Assembly (NCBI RefSeq): GCF_900113675.1 | Contig: NZ_FOQE01000024.1 | Span: forward strand, 1-36,729 | Direction of reading: 5' to 3' | DNA from: Pisciglobus halotolerans | GTDB lineage: Bacteria; Bacillota; Bacilli; Lactobacillales; Carnobacteriaceae | DNA: 36,729 bases | In this document: one piece after another, positions 32,760 through 36,729 of the stretch | Layout: each line of letters opens with the position of its first letter | Position numbering within the stretch: the first letter of the stretch is position 1 | Notes under the pieces: generated by a model | Told to the model about the DNA's origin: nothing | The model's input: only the letters and a program-made list of their open reading frames with translations | Databases searched by the model: none | Position numbers and translations under genes: made by a program

Positions 32760-34334
32760 GTGCCAGAAACAAATTATGTTATCGAAATGCTTGGCATCAC
32801 GAAACAGTTCGGTGATTTCAAAGCAAATGATAATATCAACTTAAAAGTAAAAAAAGGAGAAATTCATGCTTTATTAGGGGAAAATGGAGCTGGTAAATCT
32901 ACTCTAATGAACATTCTTTCTGGGCTGTTGGAGCCAACCTCAGGAGAAATTCGAGTAAATGGAGAAAAAGTTGACATTTCTTCACCAGGAGTAGCAGATA
33001 AACTAGGGATCGGCATGGTGCATCAACACTTCATGCTGGTGGACAAGTTTACGGTTACAGAAAACATCATCTTAGGTAGTGAAAAGACAAAAGCTGGTTT
33101 CTTAGATAAAAAAGAAGCGCAAAAAGAAATCAAAGCTCTTTCGGAAAGATATGGTCTATTTGTTGATCCAACTGCTAGAGTCGAAGCTATTTCTGTTGGA
33201 ATGCAGCAACGTGTGGAGATTTTAAAAACACTCTACCGCGGTACAGATATTCTGATTCTAGATGAGCCGACTGCAGTACTGACACCTCAAGAAATCACCG
33301 AGCTAATGGAAATCATGCATTCTTTGACTAAAGAAGGAAAGTCTATTATCATCATTACGCATAAGCTGGAAGAGATCAAACAAGTCGCTGACCAATGTAC
33401 GGTTATTCGTCGTGGTCAAAGTATTGATACAGTCGAAGTCGCCGAAACGTCTTCTCAGCAATTGGCAGATATGATGGTTGGACGGTCTGTTACCTTTAAA
33501 GTACCAAAGGAAGAAGCTCAGCCAAAAGAAACAGTCTTATCTATTCAAGACTTAACAGTGAAAGAATCGCGTGGATTGGAAGCCGTGAAACACTTCAATT
33601 TGGATATTCATGCTGGTGAAATCGTTGGCATCGCAGGAGTAGACGGAAATGGTCAAAGTGAATTGATTCAAGCGATCACGGGTCTAACAAAAGTGGAAAG
33701 CGGAACGATTACGTTGAATAGCAAAAATATCACTAACCTTCCGCCGCGTAAAATCACAGAAGCCGGGGTAGGACATATTCCAGAAGACCGTCAGAAGTAT
33801 GGTTTGATTCTTCCAATGACACTTTATGAAAATATCTCTTTACAAGAATATTATAAAGAGCCTTTTAGCAAAAATGGAATTTTAAACGGAAATGCAATGA
33901 AGAAAAATGCTCGTAAATTGATCGATGAATTTGATGTACGAACACAAAATGAATATAACACCGCAAGTTCTTTATCTGGCGGAAATCAGCAAAAAGCTAT
34001 TATTGCTCGTGAAGTCAGTCGCGATCCAGATTTATTGATTGCTGCTCAGCCCACACGTGGATTGGATGTAGGCGCGATCGAGTATATTCATAAACGATTG
34101 ATCGAACATCGGGACCATGGTAAAGCTGTTCTTCTAATGAGTTTTGAATTAGATGAAATCATGAACGTCTCAGATCGTATCGTTGTGATGTTCGAAGGAG
34201 AAATAGCTGGGATCGTCGACCCTAAAGATGTGACTCAACAAGAATTAGGGTTATTGATGGCAGGCTCTTCAGTTGAAAAAGCAAAAGCCATGGCAGATCA
34301 AGACGGTGGAAAGGAGTCAGCAAATGTTAAATGA
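32760..34334 (+). CDS. Nucleoside ABC transporter, double ATPase subunit
   Basis: Energy-coupling ATPase of the BMP-type importer (YufO/NupO-like). GTG 32760 follows AAAGGAG by 10 bp. The 524 residues are two fused ABC domains. Domain 1 is complete: Walker A GENGAGKST, signature SVGMQQRVEI, Walker B ILILDEPTAVL. Domain 2 is degenerate at Walker A (GVDGNGQSE) and Walker B (LLIAAQPTRGLD, no catalytic Glu) but has a good signature LSGGNQQKAI; this asymmetry is normal in the sugar/nucleoside (RbsA-like) class. Its 3' end overlaps the first permease by 11 bp. Confidence 0.94.
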   Translation: MPETNYVIEMLGITKQFGDFKANDNINLKVKKGEIHALLGENGAGKSTLMNILSGLLEPTSGEIRVNGEKVDISSPGVADKLGIGMVHQHFMLVDKFTVTENIILGSEKTKAGFLDKKEAQKEIKALSERYGLFVDPTARVEAISVGMQQRVEILKTLYRGTDILILDEPTAVLTPQEITELMEIMHSLTKEGKSIIIITHKLEEIKQVADQCTVIRRGQSIDTVEVAETSSQQLADMMVGRSVTFKVPKEEAQPKETVLSIQDLTVKESRGLEAVKHFNLDIHAGEIVGIAGVDGNGQSELIQAITGLTKVESGTITLNSKNITNLPPRKITEAGVGHIPEDRQKYGLILPMTLYENISLQEYYKEPFSKNGILNGNAMKKNARKLIDEFDVRTQNEYNTASSLSGGNQQKAIIAREVSRDPDLLIAAQPTRGLDVGAIEYIHKRLIEHRDHGKAVLLMSFELDEIMNVSDRIVVMFEGEIAGIVDPKDVTQQELGLLMAGSSVEKAKAMADQDGGKESANVK

Positions 34335-35400
34335 AAATAAAGGGGCAAAAGTCAACATTCTTGTTCCTGTTCTTTCTGTTGTGCTGGGGTTGATTTTAGG
34401 AGCAATAATTATGCTCGCCTTTGGCTATGATCCAATGGCTGGCTACCAAGCGATGCTGCGCGGCGCTTTTGGTTCTCCTTTTTATATTGGTGAGATGTTG
34501 CGTTATGCTTCTCCGCTGATCGTCATTGGCCTTGGCTTCTCTGTAGCCAATACAGCAGGTTTCTTTAATATTGGGGTTGCAGGACAAGTTCTTTTAGGGT
34601 GGTTATGCTCCGTTTGGGTAGCCATTTCATTCCCAAATTGGCCTGGATATTTATTGTTGCCGATCAGTGTACTTGCAGGTGTTGCTGCAGGAGCATTATG
34701 GGCAGGAATTGCAGGTTTCTTAAGAGCTTATTTTAATACAAGTGAAGTTATCGTTACCATTATGTTAAACTACACTGCTTTATATACAACCAACTATTTA
34801 GTACGAAATGTATTGACTGATTCAGCAGATACTACACCTCCTATTCCTAAACAAGCTAGCTTAAGAGCAGATTGGCTTTCTAATATCAGCGGCGGATCAC
34901 GTTTAAACATGGGTATTTTTATTTCTCTGATACTGATCGTCGTCGTGATGATTCTCATGCAAAAAACAACCTTAGGATATGAAATACGTTCTGTCGGCAT
35001 GAATACCTTTGCCTCTCGCTATGCTGGAATGAATACGAAACAAAATATCATTCTATCCATGGTGATCAGTGGAGGATTAGCCGGTCTAGGCGGTGTGATG
35101 GAAGGACTAGGAACGTTTGAAAACATCTTTGTTCAAGGCGCTATGCCAGCGCTTGGATATGATGGAATGGCTGTTGCTCTGTTAGGCTTGAGCAGTCCGG
35201 CCGGGATTCTATTTGCAGCACTTCTGTTTGCGATTTTGAAAATCGGCGGAACCAGCATGCCACTAGGCTCAGGTGTCCCAACAGAAGTCGTGGATATCGT
35301 TATTGCTTCTATCATTTTCTTTGTTGGTGCAAACTATTTGATTCGATTCTTTATCGATAAACGTGCTCGTGCAAATGTAAAGAAAGGAGGAGCAGAATAA
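34324..35400 (+). CDS. Nucleoside ABC transporter permease (YufP/NupP-like)
   Basis: First membrane subunit of the importer. ATG 34324 follows AAGGAG and overlaps the ATPase stop; the frame is open to 34273 but that extension lies inside the ATPase gene. The 358 residues contain about eight to ten hydrophobic spans of the BPD_transp_2 family. Conserved stretches include YASPLIVIGLGFSVANTAG, FFNIGVAGQVLLG and the coupling segment GMNTFASRYAGMN before the GGLAGLGGVMEGLG span. The end KRARANVKKGGAE is basic and cytoplasmic. The next permease starts 2 bp after its stop. Confidence 0.93.
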   Translation: MLNENKGAKVNILVPVLSVVLGLILGAIIMLAFGYDPMAGYQAMLRGAFGSPFYIGEMLRYASPLIVIGLGFSVANTAGFFNIGVAGQVLLGWLCSVWVAISFPNWPGYLLLPISVLAGVAAGALWAGIAGFLRAYFNTSEVIVTIMLNYTALYTTNYLVRNVLTDSADTTPPIPKQASLRADWLSNISGGSRLNMGIFISLILIVVVMILMQKTTLGYEIRSVGMNTFASRYAGMNTKQNIILSMVISGGLAGLGGVMEGLGTFENIFVQGAMPALGYDGMAVALLGLSSPAGILFAALLFAILKIGGTSMPLGSGVPTEVVDIVIASIIFFVGANYLIRFFIDKRARANVKKGGAE

Positions 35401-35401
35401 G

Positions 35402-36361
35402 ATGAATCTGACGACTTTATTGCAATTATTAGTTTCTTCTACTTTATTGTACGCTGCCCCTTTGATTTTGACAGCTTTAGGTGGAACTTTTTCAGAGCGT
35501 AGTGGTGTGGTCAATGTTGGTTTAGAAGGTATCATGGTTATGGGTGCTTTTTCTTCCATCGTCTTTAACTTAACGTTTGCTTCACAGTTTGGTTCCTGGA
35601 CTCCTTGGTTAGGGATGTTGGTCGGCGGATTAGTAGGGATCGCTTTCTCATTGATCCATGCAGTGGCAACGATCAATTTACGCTCTGACCATATTATTTC
35701 CGGTACAGTGATCAACTTGATGGCCCCTGCTTTAGGCGTCTTTTTGACACGAGTATTGTATGATGGACGTGGACAAACAGATTTTATCGACAAAAACTTT
35801 GGTATTTCGAATATCCCAGTATTATCAAAAATTCCGGTGATTGGAGATATTTTCTTTTCTCATACTTATATGCCGGCTTTCTTTGGAATCGTTGTAGCCA
35901 TCCTTTGCTGGTTTATTCTTTTCAAAACACGATTTGGCTTACGTTTGAGATCAGTAGGGGAACATCCGCAAGCAGCTGACACGTTAGGTATCAATGTATA
36001 TTTGATGAAATATGCTGGAGTATTGATCTCTGGTTTCCTTGGAGGAATGGGTGGAGCGATCCAAGCTCAGATCATTAGCTTGAACTTTTCGATCACGACG
36101 ATTGCAGGGCAAGGATTTATGTCTATGGCTGCCATGATTTTCGGTAAGTGGAATCCATTAGGGGCTATGGGCGCAGCCATCTTTTTCGGTTTCGCTCAAA
36201 GTTTATCTGTTACAGGAGCGTACATCCCAATTATTGACAGTATTCCAAGTGTATGGCTGCAAGTTGCACCTTACTTGATCACTATCATTGTTTTAGTAGG
36301 GGTTATCGGTAAATCTGAAGGTCCTAAAGCAAATGGTGTAACGTATATCAAATCTAAATAA
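35402..36361 (+). CDS. Nucleoside ABC transporter permease (YufQ/NupQ-like)
   Basis: Second membrane subunit, 319 residues, which forms the channel with the first permease. GGAGG in the end of the upstream gene serves as its ribosome binding site. The N terminus TLLYAAPLILTALGGTFSERSG (read in two parts: TLLYAAPLILTALGG and TFSERSG) and VVNVGLEGIMVMGAF are characteristic of this branch. The cytoplasmic coupling region is LRLRSVGEHPQAADTLGINV, followed by GFLGGMGGAIQAQ. In Bacillus the orthologous nupNOPQ genes import guanosine and related nucleosides. The gene is followed within 28 bp by the IS element, with no terminator of its own. Confidence 0.93.
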   Translation: MNLTTLLQLLVSSTLLYAAPLILTALGGTFSERSGVVNVGLEGIMVMGAFSSIVFNLTFASQFGSWTPWLGMLVGGLVGIAFSLIHAVATINLRSDHIISGTVINLMAPALGVFLTRVLYDGRGQTDFIDKNFGISNIPVLSKIPVIGDIFFSHTYMPAFFGIVVAILCWFILFKTRFGLRLRSVGEHPQAADTLGINVYLMKYAGVLISGFLGGMGGAIQAQIISLNFSITTIAGQGFMSMAAMIFGKWNPLGAMGAAIFFGFAQSLSVTGAYIPIIDSIPSVWLQVAPYLITIIVLVGVIGKSEGPKANGVTYIKSK

Positions 36362-36389
36362 AAATCACTCTTGAAGCAGCAAGGTATAC

Positions 36390-36438
36390 TGACCCCCAAA
36401 TGTTAGACCAAAAATCTAACATTTGGAGGTCATTTTTT
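36390..36438 (+). repeat. IS end hairpin covering the transposase ribosome binding site
   Basis: Bases 36390-36407 (TGACCCCCAAATGTTAGA) and 36415-36432 are inverted repeats with one mismatch in 18, around CCAAAAA, followed by six T. The 3' arm contains GGAGGT (36425-36430), the ribosome binding site of the transposase gene at 36439. The left tip of the IS is probably within 36384-36390. Transcripts entering from outside would fold and stop here or hide the site. Confidence 0.8.
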
Positions 36439-36729
36439 ATGGCTAAATATAGCTTTGAATTTAAAAGAATGGTCGTGAAGGAGTACATCAAAGGTTTTGG
36501 CGGATATGCCTCTCTAGCTGAAAAACATGGCATTAAAAGCTACGGCCAAGTACGTGATTGGGTGAAAGTTTATCAAGAGTTTGGTGAAGAAGGGTTACAG
36601 AGACGGACAACGAACAGGGATTATACTGTTCAATTTAAATTAGATGCGGTAGAGTTGTATTCAAGAACAGAGTTGACCTATCGAGAAACAGCCAACCGAC
36701 TGGGACTGACTACCCCTGCATTGATTAAA
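36439..36729 (+). CDS. IS3-family (IS150-like) transposase OrfA, cut by window edge
   Basis: The frame from ATG 36439 is open to the end of the window (97 residues seen). It contains two helix-turn-helix units of the InsJ/IS150 OrfA type: LAEKHGIKSYGQVRDWVKVY with EFGEEGLQRR, then FKLDAVELYSRTELTYRETA with NRLGLTTPALIK. OrfA binds the IS ends and normally leads by frameshifting into the OrfB integrase (DDE), which must lie to the right. The element sits just downstream of the nucleoside transporter operon; whether it is intact cannot be told. Confidence 0.9.
   Translation, partial: MAKYSFEFKRMVVKEYIKGFGGYASLAEKHGIKSYGQVRDWVKVYQEFGEEGLQRRTTNRDYTVQFKLDAVELYSRTELTYRETANRLGLTTPALIK

Larger units (their letters stand above)
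36390..36729 (+). mobile_element. Left part of an IS3-family insertion sequence (IS150 group)
   Basis: It is defined by the terminal repeat TGACCCCCAAATGTTAGA at 36390 and the OrfA reading frame. The exact tip and target-site duplication cannot be read because the right end is outside the window. It is the only mobile element seen. Confidence 0.85.

Noticed and set aside
1-36729. CRISPR arrays, tRNA or rRNA genes, prophage, origin of replication
   Set aside because: I saw no regularly spaced repeats, no tRNA or rRNA sequence, no phage genes and no DnaA-box cluster.

Overview
The window is a low-GC Gram-positive chromosome segment, almost certainly from Lactobacillales and probably a Carnobacteriaceae member such as Carnobacterium or a close relative. 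The reasons are a SagA/PcsB-type secreted hydrolase, a CsrR/CovR-like two-component pair, a lipoprotein YidC with a long basic tail, a BMP-type nucleoside ABC operon, and a Bacillus-like gene order from which all sporulation genes and dxs are missing. The genus is an inference. No rRNA, tRNA, CRISPR array or prophage was seen. Nearly all of the window is core genome; the only clear mobile element is an IS3-family element cut by the right edge.

Layout. 1-1107: tail of an unrecognised gene, two hairpins, a promoter that seems to drive only a ~56-nt terminator-like transcript, then tag. 1356-5007: a secreted NlpC/P60 hydrolase facing pepF across two terminators. 5176-7187: a VanZ-like membrane protein, yebC and an unrecognised 103-aa gene. 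7411-11604: a complete comGA-GG operon for the competence pilus. 11900-14488: pepP, then efp, asp23-like and nusB. 14594-18790: folD-xseA-xseB-ispA-tlyA. 18970-21163: argR-recN. This comG-to-recN order matches the Bacillus chromosome with spoIIIA, accBC, dxs and spoIVB/spo0A removed.

21235-26877: a 40-aa single-span membrane protein and CorA on the minus strand, then gnd and the csrR/csrS-like pair on the plus strand. 26944-28321 (minus): yidC and acylphosphatase, divergent from ftsK (28476-30839). 30840-31446 has no gene but contains nested long-range complementary arms ending in a U-tract, a good candidate structured RNA. 31447-36361: a BMP lipoprotein, a double ABC ATPase and two permeases, a purine-nucleoside-type importer. 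36390 to the end: left part of an IS3-family (IS150-like) element.

Several starts were placed from ribosome binding sites rather than from the longest frame (SagA-like gene, comGA, comGB, comGE, comGF, pepP, folD, ispA, argR, gnd, csrR, the first permease). The main points for follow-up are the 30862-31151 RNA candidate, the short transcript before tag, the hairpin block between comG and pepP, the 40-aa membrane protein with its own promoter and terminator, the two possible starts of acylphosphatase, and the IS hairpin that covers the transposase ribosome binding site.
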